DNA from: Trichoplusia ni
Lineage: Eukaryota; Arthropoda; Insecta; Lepidoptera; Noctuidae
Reading direction: 5' to 3'
NCBI RefSeq assembly: GCF_003590095.1
Contig: NC_039482.1
Span: 16,757,657 to 16,821,656 of the forward strand
Length of the DNA stretch: 64,000 nt
Shown here: positions 15,001-26,900 of the stretch, piece after piece
Layout of the letters: each line of letters opens with the position of its first letter
Numbering within the stretch: position 1 is the first letter of the stretch
Notes under the pieces: model-generated
The model's database searches: none
Told to the model about the DNA's origin: nothing
The model's input: the letters and a program-made list of their open reading frames with translations, nothing else
Translations under genes and position numbers: made by a program

Positions 15001-15350
15001 CTGATCCCAATTAAAGGGCCGGTCTTCGCCTGTCATCCAGTTTGCTGGCCCTAATCCTTTAAGTCTGAGAGCCGTCACGAAGCTCAAACGAGACGCGACC
15101 GTGAAGCCGACAACGACTGCTAATCTTTATTTGACCAAAAAACTAACATTCAAACTGACTTGTCAACGGTACTTATAGAGGTTCCTGATTTCTTTTTAAT
15201 CTGTAGAGCTATTTGTCGATAGTGAGAAATATAATGTAATTTGTTATTTGGTATTGATGAAATTGATGTGTGGTGATTCGGCTTGGTTGGGGCTTGGCGG
15301 TTTAATGATCAGAATTATATGCGTAAGTTACCAGTGCGATGGCAATGCTT
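9021..15350. other. Non-coding stretch with GC-rich islands
   Basis: No gene or repeat that I can name. Two local rises in GC stand out from the AT-rich background: 10900-11040 and 13190-13330. The second carries three 'aaattac' words about 20 bp apart. Open frames are at most 92 codons and show no recognisable domain. The 75-codon minus-strand frame at 14860-15087 is the most protein-like in composition, but I cannot match it to any family. Confidence 0.5.
10900..11040. other. GC-rich island, possible conserved non-coding element
   Basis: A CpG-rich stretch ('ggtgctcggcgtcacggcg', 'ggtcccgccgtgtccggtc') flanked by AT-rich DNA and followed by TAAT-type words. There is no open frame across it. 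This is inferred only from the composition contrast. Confidence 0.22.
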
Positions 15351-15354
15351 GCTG

Positions 15355-15460
15355 AATACTTGTCCTGAGTCTGGGTGTCCTAGTGAATTTAATGTTTGTG
15401 AGACCCATTGCGATACAAGGATTCAATTTCTTACTGCGGGGTTGTTATTGAAAAAAGAAG
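15355..15460 (+). mobile_element. SINE body/tail fragment
   Basis: The sequence runs 'cctgagtctgggtgtcct', then 'aatgtttgtgagaccca', then 'gcgatacaaggattcaa' and 'ctgcggggttgttat'. This matches the word order I recall for the 3' body of the tRNA-derived SINE that also occurs near 0.5, 20.0 and 58.5 kb. The tRNA-like head is missing. A 60-codon plus-strand open frame covering it is not a gene. Confidence 0.45.
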
Positions 15461-15526
15461 ACTAAGTTTCTGGATCTCTTAAATCAATATTTGTCCCTTC
15501 TTGGAACAGGAAAAAGCCACTGCAAA

Positions 15527-15552
15527 ACATCTAGAGGCCGCTCTCTAGATGT
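15527..15552. repeat. Perfect 10-bp hairpin, 6-nt loop
   Basis: The arm acatctagag (15527-15536) is the exact reverse complement of ctctagatgt (15543-15552), with loop gccgct. No element boundary or gene adjoins it. It may be a chance palindrome. Confidence 0.6.
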
Positions 15553-18300
15553 CATTGAATTATTATTTTTTTATTTCAACTTTCTATGGTTTATTTAGGT
15601 AACATTGACATAAGATCCACATAAACATATGAAAGAAGGCTAAAGGTGACAGGTTGGACAAACAGTTTATTCTCATTTACGCAAAAACAGATTGGGGATA
15701 GCTATCCATCACGAGGGATTAATCTCCTTGCCGGACAGGGCCGGATTTGGGCGGCTTAGCGGCGCGGTGCAAACTAATTGACGCAGCCTTTCAATAATTA
15801 ATTTTATGAATTATTTGGTATGTGTCTAATGTTATATGATGTCATATCTTTGAAATTTTAATGATGTTAGTGTAATATTAAGCTTAAGTGTAATAGAACA
15901 TTCATAGTCACGGTATCTCTCGGAAAGAAGGTAACAATAAACAGCATATATTTTGATGAAACGTGTTGCATAAAAATATGGAGGTTATCAAAAGTCACTG
16001 AGCAAAAACCCCTCATTAAAAAAATAGCATACCACAATAACAAAACTGAATTTAAATAAACAACACTTCACTTAAATAAAAAGCGCAAAAAATTACAACT
16101 TCCAAACTATTTTATTTTCCCTCGCTAATGCAGCCTTAATCCCCAAGGCCGGCCCTGCAGCCACGTTTCCAGAGCTTCTTTTTGTAAGGGATGTCTCCGC
16201 AAATAACGCCTCGTGACAATTTCAAGCCTCTACGCCCGGATTTCAGATGCCTCTGTAATTAGCCTAGGACTTTTAATTAGGGACCCTCTTTCTTTATTTA
16301 GACAAGTGTTAGTGCTGTCTTTGAATGCCTTAGGGCTTAGAATGTAGAATCATTTGTTTTGGACATTTTTTTTGGATTAAGATTTTTTTATTTATGTATG
16401 TATACGGTAGGAAGTTGATCGTTAAAATGGTATTTAGTACGTATTCTTACTGAAAGAAAAATGATTATTTTCTTTGTTAAGATTTTCAAGCTGAAGAAAG
16501 TTTACTGTTTAAGTTGAATACCTCTGAATTTACAATTCACACCTGTAATAATATTGAATGTAATCCAGTGAGCCTGTCTAGGCCTGCGGTTAGTTAATAT
16601 ATATCTCTTATCTTCTATCTTTATTTCTATTAAACATAAATACGAGTATATTATTGGAATATAATTAAAAAATACCATCAACTATTAAATGTACTAATTT
16701 AAAACAAAAATACTGTTGATAGTTTTTCTTCAATTGCAATTCCTAATTGCTATTTACTTAAATTTAATAAAATGTATTTTCTATTTCAATAATAAAATTA
16801 CTAAGCTAATAATATAAAACAACGTGTACTAATTATAATTGAGCAATTTTAATTCAGTTGGAAGTTAATCTCAAGTTATCTATTGGTTCCTAGATAATTG
16901 TCATTATGGTCCTCTTGCAATATGATGACGTCACGTCCTCCTCGCTTTAAAACTTGCCCTATAAAATTGATGAGCAAGAGTTTTCACCAAACACTGCCAT
17001 TGTCTCAAGGATTTTTATGCTTCGGTGTAAAACTGAAGATGTAGCGAACTTTTATGATTTTGTTTTATTAAATGTGAAAGGAATCAATTTTTTTAAGGTA
17101 TTTAAAATTGATCTTTAATTAAGTTTAAAAAAAAGTATTTTGTAGCACAAGTATAGACACCGAGAACAGTATTCAATGATCTTTCAGTAGAAACAGAAAC
17201 CACGAATTCTTCTGTAGGCATGTGCAACTCACACTCAAAAGAGTATATTTTTACTATTTTTTTCTTCTGGACCTAATACTATAGTCTATTAAGCCAATTT
17301 ATTTACATTTACGATTAATGCAATAAAGAATTGAATTAATATCTATTAAAATTTTCTTTTCTAATGAACTAAAAACATGTTTCTAGTCTAAAATCTTATA
17401 ACTCAGGCATTATGAGAAAAGGACAGCAGAGTTTCGAATTATAATGGTTTTATAGGCCATCGAGACTATTCCAACTTTCAACGTGTCGCAGTTAAGGGTT
17501 AATTTTAATGGTTTACTCTCGTTGTTTACCATTCCGATATTGCCTTAATACCCTGGATTCGTTTAATTAAACTATGAGGTGATATAACCTGAATTTACGA
17601 GTTCAATGCCTTTTAAAATTGAAGTCATTTCATTGTTCTTTTGTTTTTATTATTCGTTCTTTTACTCGATCAGTTTTTTATTTGAAAAAATATCTTACCA
17701 TTAAATAGCGAACGCGTTTGTACGTTTTCGAAGTGATTTTAATTACGTTTGCGTAGAGATAGATAGATAGGTTTAGGATACTTGGAGACAGACGGGAATG
17801 CACCACATAACGCCGCGACTGCTCGTCTGTAGGCGTACCGGGCTAACAGTAACTGCTCGAGGAAACTGTGAATGTCAAGTCTGAGTATTTTTGCCATTCA
17901 ATTATATTTAGTCGCGGAAAAATTAAGAAATGGCCTGTCTACAGCCGAGGGACACTAAAAAAGTAGAACACTTGATTTTTTTGTCTACATCTGCTTGACA
18001 AAAAATCTTTAGTCAAAACTCCTTTGAAAGCAGGTGACAGAGCGCCCGATAATAACAAGGTAAACTCATAAACTTCAATACAAAATAACAATACAATTTT
18101 CGCAAATATCGAGATCAAAAACCTTGAATGTTCGCTACAAATTCTTGGGAATCCATCTGGTTGAGAGGTCGGAGCTTAGTATCTTAAATAACACGTTTTT
18201 TTACCAAGAAATTCCTTACAAGTAATTGAACAAAGTCTTGAAGGCTTCATTATTCTTAAATGTATTTTCCTCAAATATCTCGTATTTGTTCCTTATATTT
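15553..18300. other. Non-coding stretch with one GC island
   Basis: Mostly AT-rich, with no recognisable gene. The 16120-16295 segment is GC-richer ('ccccaaggccggccctgca') and ends in TAATTAG-like words, so it could be conserved regulatory DNA. A perfect CRE TGACGTCA lies at 16926-16933. A short GATA microsatellite (agatagatagatag) lies near 17758-17771. Confidence 0.45.
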
Positions 18301-18344
18301 TATCTTGTAAAAGTTTTTTTAGTTATCGCGTGTCGGATATTTTA

Positions 18345-18630
18345 TCTATACCTACTTGCCAGCTACCACATCTAAGTAATTTTATTGATGTAACTCGAAT
18401 ATCTTTTAAGATCTGCTTTATAATTGGACAAAAATTCCCCGCATATCAAAACTTTAAATATCTCGACCGATTTTACCAATATTTTCTAAGAAAACTCGCA
18501 CATGTCATAATTCCTCTATAACTCATCACAAACTATATTGAAATCTTGCATCTAGCTATGCTGTCACAGAAGGACAGGCAGACACCTGAAACTTATAATA
18601 CCCTTCTTTTTGTGTGGTTGGTAAAAAAAA
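18345..18630 (+). repeat. Old lepidopteran dispersed repeat
   Basis: Words such as 'ccacatctaagtaatttta', 'taactcgaatatctttt', 'accgattttaccaatattt', 'cttgcatctagctatgctg' and 'cttataatacccttcttttt' appear in the order I recall for a widespread lepidopteran repeat of uncertain class. It is diverged and has no terminal repeats that I can see. The 63-codon open frame inside it is not a gene. Confidence 0.45.
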
Positions 18631-20020
18631 ATGATGAATATTTTTTTTAAGGTTAGTAAACCAGTAAATATTTTCATTTCTTTTAAGTCTGTTACTCCAT
18701 GTATTTCGTATTTATATTGTACTGTTTTCTCTACAATTCAGTGTATCCTTAAATAACATTTGTGTGACAGGTGGGCAGGTGGCGCTAGTGATGCATCAAC
18801 ATGACAACCCCTGATAGAGTGGAGATTTTCTTTTCAATAGCACAGGTGGTGATTGTAACGAGTTTATGTCATTTATTTAGATGGCTCTACCATAGTAGAT
18901 GAGATTTTTTTGGTAGCTTCCACAATGAACTTGGTTCACAAATTATATATCAGTATTTTTCCGGTAAGTAAAGTCAATATGTTCAACGGGCGTTGTGGTG
19001 GAAGTTGGAGGAGGAATATTTCCAGCACTAGACTTTGACCAGGCTTAATTGAATTGATTGATTAAAAGTAAATGTTCTAAAGAGCAATATGTCGCAATTT
19101 GAATACGACTGCCCAAAAAGTATTTATTTGACCCTGTAAACCGATATTTCGTATCAGTGTCGGTGGTGTGGTATATAATTGATATGATATTCATAATACC
19201 CATTTACCATTTTTTGAATTTGTGTTTTGATAGTTTTATTGTCTACTTGTTCAATTGAAATACATATTTCATGGAACATGATATTTTTTGTGCACCCAAT
19301 TTCCAGTATTCCACTTTAATTGGTAACTGAAAAAAACACAGTTGAAATTCACAGTTGTAAATTATATCATTACTTTATAGTTTCACTTTTGTTCACTTTG
19401 TTCCTATAATGTTATTTTGTGGAAATTGGTGTGGTTTATGTGATGTTAATTTAGGATAAGAAATGTTCATAGGTTATATTTTGAATGTTACTGTTTTCAG
19501 TACCTAATGTTAAAAAAACACATTTCTTTAGACTTTATTCAAAACTTTCACTTATGACTATTCTTTAAAACTTATACAGCTGAGAATATTAATATTAAAA
19601 ACGACAGTAACATTATACATACAGGATTAACACGTATGATTTTTTTTGTCCCTATTTTATGTTCCCATAGGATCACATCTGATTTTAGCGAGCCACGGCA
19701 AGTTACAAATAATTTTGTATAGGTATTAAAACACTTTTTCGTAAATTTGTCAATATAGGCACTCAGTGTAGTCCAGTCTAAAAAGACAAAAGCCTTACTA
19801 TCCAGTGTCCACTTAGCACATTCAGGAGGACACAGGCTTAGGTCAAGGGCCCCTTGAAGCCTAATATTGCAGCTCTGGGGCCTCTGCGAGGGTGGGCGTG
19901 CAAATGGATTCCACTCTACAATTGTCCACTGTACGGTCTTATTCTGGGATTTGGAGTTTGTAGCTGGAGTATTGGAACTGGTAAGATTTGTTAGTGAGAA
20001 ATAGTTCTGGACATAACAAT
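18631..20020. other. Non-coding stretch, no recognisable gene
   Basis: AT-rich apart from a GC-richer patch at about 19795-19930. A CAGGTGGCGCTAG word (18776-18788) resembles the CTCF core motif and recurs at 43824-43835. No coding signal is visible. Confidence 0.5.
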
Positions 20021-20024
20021 TAGG

Positions 20025-20130
20025 ATTGCATGGATAGGGGTCGTCGCGGGTTCGATCCCCGCTTAAAACAAAGTGAGGCTAATGGCTATTTTGAGTCTAG
20101 TGTCTTTGTGCATGTCGTATTTTCTTGTAA
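20025..20130 (+). mobile_element. tRNA-derived SINE fragment
   Basis: A box-B motif (gggttcgatccccgc, about 20048-20062) is followed within 45 bp by 'gtctttgtgcatgt', identical to the copy near 547. The region between head and body differs from the first copy. No tail or target-site duplication is evident, so it is an old fragment. Confidence 0.6.
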
Positions 20131-20739
20131 AATAACAGTTGCTGACTTGATGGGTGAACATTAATTTAGAAAATTTTCTTTATTCTTTTTTATGGCACCC
20201 CTCTCCCTCTTTCGCAATTCTGACATTGTCCAATTTTAATTTTTTTCTAAACAAAATTAACGATGATTTCACCTCATTCACCTTAATCATCAAAACTAAT
20301 ATTCTAATCCACATAAAAGCTTGTATCAAACAAATAAACCGCGTAATATCAGAACCTTACTACGGAGCACAATTATTACCGGATCAATGATCTGACGCAA
20401 ACATTAATTTCCATTTGAAAATCAAATTTGATTTGGGAGCAGTAACACCAATACGACTCCCAATAAGGACTTACACGAGTAATCAATGTTGCATAATAAC
20501 TGATAGGACCCTTTGTGTTGGTGGCTGTATTTGTGACGTGCGTAGGTTTTATGAAGAGTATATTAATGATTTTTGTTTTGGTTTTTTGTCAATTTGGGTG
20601 AAGGTTGAAGGAAAAGAAATGATAATGAAAAAGCTGCAAAAATGTGTGAGTCGGAATCAAGATACTGAGGGTTTTGTACAAATAGCCTTGAAATAATAAA
20701 ATCGATTTGTAACCCTTAAAAACAATGTTTACTTTAAAC

Positions 20740-20872
20740 ATTCTTCTTATAGCGGCAGCAGAAATACATCAAGTGAAAAAAATCTGACAAGCAGACAGAT
20801 AGCCGGACAGAAAGTGAACCCTCAGACCGTTTTTACCTTTTGGGTAAAAAACCATAAAAATCTCATATCTAC
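20740..20872 (+). repeat. Dispersed repeat copy (propeller family A)
   Basis: The sequence reads 'agcggcagcagaaatacatc', then a 'gacagatagccggacag' run, then 'gtttttaccttttgggta'. It corresponds to the middle and 3' part of the same repeat family seen at 51755-51875 and 53640-53900, which share the 'ttcaactgtct' block missing here. The family label is mine, used only to link the three copies. Coding capacity is none. Confidence 0.5.
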
Positions 20873-21108
20873 GAAGCGACAGATATTCATGATACAAACT
20901 TATTTAACTAACGATACGCTAATTGCTAAGCAGCAATTAATTATAAACCAAAAATATTTGGCTCGTTTTCCAAGGCCTAACACACACTAAAGGAGCTTGG
21001 GGAATGCCGTAAAAATCGTCTATTATGGACAACAAAATTTCTGACATCACAATTTTCCGAAATATACTATAATACATTTCTATCGGTACGTGATAGGTTA
21101 GATCCAGA

Positions 21109-21200
21109 ATAAGGCTGCGTTCAGACGGTGCGAGGCGTTAGCAAACACTAGGGCTGGCGCGACACGGCGCACGCATTAGCGAGTGGCGAGCGATCCACTG
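21109..21200 (+). repeat. GC-rich repeat, copy 1 of a local pair
   Basis: The sequence 'aaggctgcgttcagacgg' followed by 'agcaaacactag', 'gcgcgacacggcgcacgc' and 'attagcgagtg' is clearly homologous to 21863-21934, in the same orientation about 755 bp away. Copy 2 lacks a few bases after the 'cagac' word. Similar 'acgttcacacgg' words recur at 62540, suggesting a dispersed family. Confidence 0.65.
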
Positions 21201-21549
21201 GAGCACCTTTACGACCCTTGTCATAAGCCCCGACTGATTTACTACAACACTACGAACACACGTGTAGCTTTACTAGGAGTAATACAGTTTATAAGTATGT
21301 TATCGTATGGATAGAACTCCCTGGCTAATTGAAAATATTAAACCAATTTTAAATAGCCTCAAAGAATAGCTAAAAGACTAAATTATGTCCAAAAATAACA
21401 ATTTCAAAGAAAAATGGCACGAGATGAGTTATGGAATAAGAACGAATAAAAATTGAGGTTTCTCTGTTATTTTTAAAAAGTTGCAATTTAGAAATAAGTA
21501 ATAATCATTTAAACTTAATTGAATAATCTCTATTTTATACAATTTTCGT

Positions 21550-21582
21550 GTTTCGGTGAATTAAATTTAACTTCACCGAAAC
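21550..21582. repeat. 33-bp quasi-palindrome
   Basis: The arms gtttcggtgaa (21550-21560) and ttcaccgaaac (21572-21582) are exact reverse complements. The core ttaaatttaa (21561-21570) is itself a palindrome, leaving a single unpaired base at 21571. The dyad symmetry could be a factor-binding site, a recombination relic, or the end of a small palindromic element. Confidence 0.75.
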
Positions 21583-21599
21583 GGTTTTTTCTGAAAATT

Positions 21600-21685
21600 G
21601 GATAGGTCTGAGAATAGGACAACGTCTATTTTGAATACCATCGGGTAGGTCTAAGAATATAACAACATCAATTTTCATACATTTT
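21600..21685 (+). repeat. Two-copy diverged tandem repeat, 43-bp period
   Basis: The unit beginning 'ggataggtctgagaatagg' (about 21600) is followed after 43 bp by 'gggtaggtctaagaatata', with matching downstream words 'acaacgtctattttgaatac' and 'acaacatcaattttcatac'. It lies just after the 33-bp quasi-palindrome. Confidence 0.7.
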
Positions 21686-21862
21686 TCCTTTTTTATTTCT
21701 CAGAACAAATATTTATAGCAAAACAACGATTTCTGGGTAATCTAGTTATTAGACACACATCTATTATTCTCAATCTGTAACTATATATACCTACCAGACA
21801 ACAAAAATCTTAATCGAACAACTAAATCATTTAAACCACAGTCTATTCGTCTACAATTGAGT

Positions 21863-21934
21863 ATAAGGCTATGTACAGACTACAGCAAACACTAGAGTGT
21901 GGCTAGCGCGACACGACGCACGCATTAGGGAGTG
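21863..21934 (+). repeat. GC-rich repeat, copy 2 of a local pair
   Basis: Homologous to 21109-21200: shared words are 'ataaggct', 'agcaaacactag', 'gcgcgacac', 'gcgcacgcattag' (here 'gacgcacgcattag') and 'gagtg'. The same orientation fits either a local duplication or two insertions of one dispersed family. Confidence 0.65.
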
Positions 21935-23930
21935 TGCACCTCGCACTATCGATGGGACTCGATGGCACTTGCATTAGGTTCGAGGAGGTTTACTGTGCAT
22001 GTCATTACGACTAGCGGTATGTGGGTAGGCAGTATAGTAGCTCATTTAAATGATGTAAGTGGGAGTAACCGAGAAAATAATCATGGTTGTTAAAAATACC
22101 AATTAATCAAATGGATTTTTTCCCAAAAAAAAAATTAGGGCTGAAACTTTTTTTTTTGTTTCATTCTAAGTAAAAGACTTACGGTGTAGTTAGACCGTGC
22201 ACATTATGTAACGAAATTATATAAAAAGTAAAATTATGGATTTTCTGCAAAATTTAATACATAACATTTTATTTTATTACGAAAAAAAAAACGCATCATA
22301 ACCTAATTTCAGTACCAAATTTTACTCATATAAAACTATGTGAGCCCGTATACTTAGATGAGAGTGTAGATACCGGCTCGCCTGCGATATGACCCGGCCC
22401 ACATAGTTCCGGAGCTATGCGCCGGAGTTCTATCAATACAATAGAATAGTTCACAACTAGCTCCTGCGCTATTTACCTGCCTGTGTTAGACTGGTGTTAC
22501 CATTACATAATTTTACCCTTACATAAGTTTTAGTGTGTTATATTTGTTCTTTAATATATATTTTTTGTGTGTTGGAAGATTTTTTTTCTACAGTTATTAA
22601 AAGGTTTGAATAATGTTTTAGAAAATAAATAAAAACACACCACAATTAACGTTAACGTAAACCAAATAAAGAAACACCATAATACCTCATACAGATGAAA
22701 TGAACAGATTAAACTAACAGCCTAAAACTCAAGGCGGTATTAATTACAAACGAAACGCCAACGCAAAGACTTCAGCTTTTCACGCAGAAAAAAATATGAA
22801 AAAGAGAAAAAAAACTGTGAAAGTTAAGTAACGGAAATGATGCGAGCAAAAGGCGCTGCTCTATTAAATTTTTCCGTTTGGGCGAGTCAAAATGGCAGAT
22901 CTTAATGTTGCCAGAATTCTAAAGAGCCGTTGAAAGGGTAGTTTTTGCCTGTAATTGTGGTCTAGCATTTTTTAGGATTGTTGACGTTAGGCTGGGAGAG
23001 TAAACTTTGAAAAGGATTGCGTGGTTTTAGTATTTAGTTGAGATAAGGAATGAAAACTCTCGTAAATTTCAAGGAAATTGATTTTTCCATTACAAATCTT
23101 GCGTAACACAAATTAATGATTCATCAGTTAAATTTTATTATTATCGTAATTTTAAAGTTTCGAGCCCTTTGTTACAATTTCCACTTTACTGCAGTAAAAC
23201 GAAATACATACATAGTCGAGAATCAGGATGACAAACTTTTTTACTGGATATTCAGGAAAACAACCATGCACCCAACCGATTAACGTATTGATTCAACTAA
23301 ATAACAAAGTCATTACAATTAGTAAAATTCTTCTAAAAAAAAACATCTTGCATTCTACAATTCAACACAAACTAGTGTTTAGGCGTGGTCACAATAAACC
23401 ACAGACGGAATAATTGATCGGTAAAACCGCGGTTTGCCACCACAAATCAATTATTTATTTAGGCTGTGGTTATTTTAGTGTAAATTGATTTCGAAACTAA
23501 CTAAATAAGGTTGAATTTATTGTGCCATTGTCGGCTCCAGTGGCAGGAATTTAATCAGTTCTGCTAACAATTATAGTAATTAATTTACTTGTTTATGTGG
23601 CAAAGTGTTAGTTAATACACGAACGGTACGCTCTACTCTAAGGATTAATAAGTTTATTTGTTAACACGCAATTGATGATTTACAATCGTATTAAGCTTTG
23701 CTAGTAAATATACAATTTAGTTTTTCTACAAATGTTTTTATAATGAATTGCTTACTCTAAAGACTTTACATTCATTACTGAAAACTTTATTTAAGGGAGT
23801 GTAACTAAAAATATTGAACAGTTATTATTCTGAATTAGATTCACATTTGTCGTTATTTATGACAGCGTATTACATAATGTAGAGCGACAACTCTGTTTCA
23901 CAATTACAAGTCTACCCTATTTTTCTTTTA
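21935..23930. other. Non-coding stretch, no recognisable gene
   Basis: AT-rich with homopolymer runs. A GC-richer patch at 22330-22490 could be an unrecognised repeat. No open frame exceeds 61 codons and none looks coding. Confidence 0.5.
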
Positions 23931-23934
23931 TCTA

Positions 23935-23998
23935 TCCCACTGTAGACCACTGCTGGGCTTAGGCCTCCCTCGAATCATTTCACGATTGTCTATCCTGT
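23935..23998 (-). mobile_element. RTE-type 3' end fragment
   Basis: The plus strand reads 'ccactgctgggcttaggcct'. Its reverse complement, 'aggcctaagcccagcagtgg', matches the RTE-like 3' terminus seen in the opposite orientation at 40404-40464 ('aggcctatgtccagcagtgg'). It is a short truncated fragment without open frame. Confidence 0.6.
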
Positions 23999-26900
23999 TA
24001 AACTTTAAATAAAAATTTCTGCAGATTAAGCTCAAGATTCCTTAACACTCCTATTTTCTAAAACTAGTCAGGAAATCAAAAAACAATACGCGTTCAATCC
24101 AAAGACCCACATAATTACATTCAAAACTGATTCGTAAAAACCTGCGACAGAAACGTACCCAAATAAACCGTACAAACTAGCTCTACATTAATAGAGTCCC
24201 TCCATACATCATTACCATGTCATTCTTTGTTTAAAGCGACACATATTGGTTTGCGATAAAACATTGAAAAACATAGCATTTGCTACAATATACGTTCGCC
24301 AGCGATTTACTGCGATGAGATATGTTCGCGTGAGTTACGACCCGCGATACAACGGCATTTGTTACGTGACGTACTTCTATAGGAAATATTATACGGACGA
24401 TACTCAATTTCGATATTATAGTGAGAATTATTCTAAGCTGGTTTTGCTTTTTGTTTTAAGGTTGGCGTCTAGTTGTTTCCATTTGAAAGAAGGCATAGCT
24501 CTATTAAATGACTCGCATTGATTTAAGGATTCTAATAACACAGTACACCGATGAATACAAATCGGTTACGTCATTCAAAGGGTGCACCTCTAACTCTTCG
24601 TTTAAAATATATTATGGAAGTCTTGAAAAAGAGATGCCACTCTACACGGTGTAATGGGCTATCTTGCTTTCACAACTGAAACAGTATTACCTAATTAGGC
24701 GGTGGTAATCTCTAAACAGTAATGATGGAACAAAGAAATGACATTCACCTCATTATTCATCAACATTAACACTCCTCGCAAGTCTCAATCGCACTTGGCC
24801 CTTATAGGTATTTTTATTTTGATAATTGTGAGAAAAAAGCAACAGCTATTATTTGGCCTAATTTCTTTACCACTTTTCTACATACATTCAGAAAAATCAA
24901 TCAGACTTCCCACCTTTCTCGTATATCAGACTAACGTTATCTACACTTAATAAGATTGTGATGTAGAGTCGGCCCCGCGCACATACATCACGAGTTATTC
25001 TCCTGTTCCTATGAATGATAGCTCACGATATTATATTATTCAGATGTAATAGGGAGTGTTATAACACTAGAGTCTAGTTGCGGTAATCGGGGTACAGTTG
25101 GAAAACAAATGTGTTGAATACTGTCTGATTTTAGCAGGTCATTTTCTTTCAGAGTATTTTTTTGTATTAATAAGTTAATTTTGGGGTTCCTGCAAACAAA
25201 AACAAACAAATTGCTGTACAAACGTCACGTTCATATTTTTTTCTCAATAAGTGTCTTTGTAAACAAAGGGTAAAAACGGAAGCCTTTTACTGAGGAGTCC
25301 ATCCATCCGTTACCAGGATGTATCACGTGAACAGTGATAGTTAGACAGTAGAAATTTTCGCAGGTTACCGCTGTTACGTGTCGTTACCGTCACAAGGAGT
25401 AAATAACTCATTTTTGAAAACTCATACATGTAAGAAATACTTATAACAAAGTAGGTAAGTCGACTTACATACGGAAAAGTTTACCACTTAATTCACATTT
25501 CTTACAAAAGGCAGCCGATAACTTTAAAAACTGAAAATATCAATAAACATTTTTATTTATCCATTTAAAATCGTAGACATACAAAACTGGGTTCCTATTG
25601 AAAAACGGAGGTAGTAATAAAAAGTGCTTGAAATCGGTCGGGCGCGTAATAATCCGCCAGTGTCGGTGGGCGGCGCGCATCCATCACCGCGCATTAACAC
25701 GTCACCGTGGGGTGGGGCCGCACTTGCAGCGGCAAAACCGGTGTTTAGTCGGTAAAAATATGATGGAATCACTCTAATGTCGTGGTGATGAAAATGAAAT
25801 AGTTTGGAGTTTGTAGTGTATTTTCTTCTTTTACAGAAAAAGCATTTAAGAAGGGGTGAGAGGTGGACGATTCGGGGTGCTATGTATTATAATTTGACAT
25901 CAACACAATATACAACACATTTTCTTTTAACAGTCTAAACAAAATCATTGAATATTTGTAAAACATAAACATAGGTGTTTTATGAAAAAAACTAAGGTAA
26001 TTCACAATTGCCTTTTCTTCTCCCAAATATTTTGGGGTTTATTGATTTAGAACATACGTTTAAAAATTTTGCTAACAATTTTAAGATTCAGCTGATTAAA
26101 TTATAAGTATAAATACAGAAAGTTAAATGCATGTGCCAATGCCAATATTAGGTGATGGTACCTACAGAAAACGTTATGAACGAAAACTTCAAATGTTTTC
26201 ATTAAAAACTTATTACACTAAGAAAACTCTAAGAAGCCTCTGGTTTCGACGTTGAAAGTATGTTATACGTTTTATGCATATTCAGTAGTATTTCAATCGT
26301 AAGAATTTCGTATTACTAAAATTTCACCCTGCAGCTTGCACGCTTACATTGGCACCACACAGCGCTACAAAAAACTTTTTTACACCAATATTGCGCATCG
26401 TGTCGAGACATTTGCGGTTTTTTGCCTCGAATTTAGGATTTGAAATGTCACACAAACACAAGTTTGAATGTTACGTAATTGTGACAATAGATTACAGTTT
26501 GATATTCGTCTGCTAGTTGTCTGTCAACCAATATTACAAAATTATATTTTTAAATCTTAGCAGATCACTAGACTACATGAACGGTTAACGATAAACGGAA
26601 CTGTCTGGACTTTAAAAGAGGCGATGATCCCTGAGTATGTTTCGCCGTTTCTTCTCTAAATATCCAGCAAATAATTTCGACTCCAAATAGCTAAAGTATG
26701 GCATGTAAAAGTAATGACGTCTATTATATTTGCAGATGACATGATTTCATTTCAAATCTTTTTTTTTCCAACACTTTGATTTGAAACTCACTTTTGTTAG
26801 AAAAGAAATTGTCATTCAAGGTATTTAAAAGATATCATATTATGCTCTAATAGACGAACTTTAATCATTGGGTAACTTAAAAATCAAATCTCATATAGTT

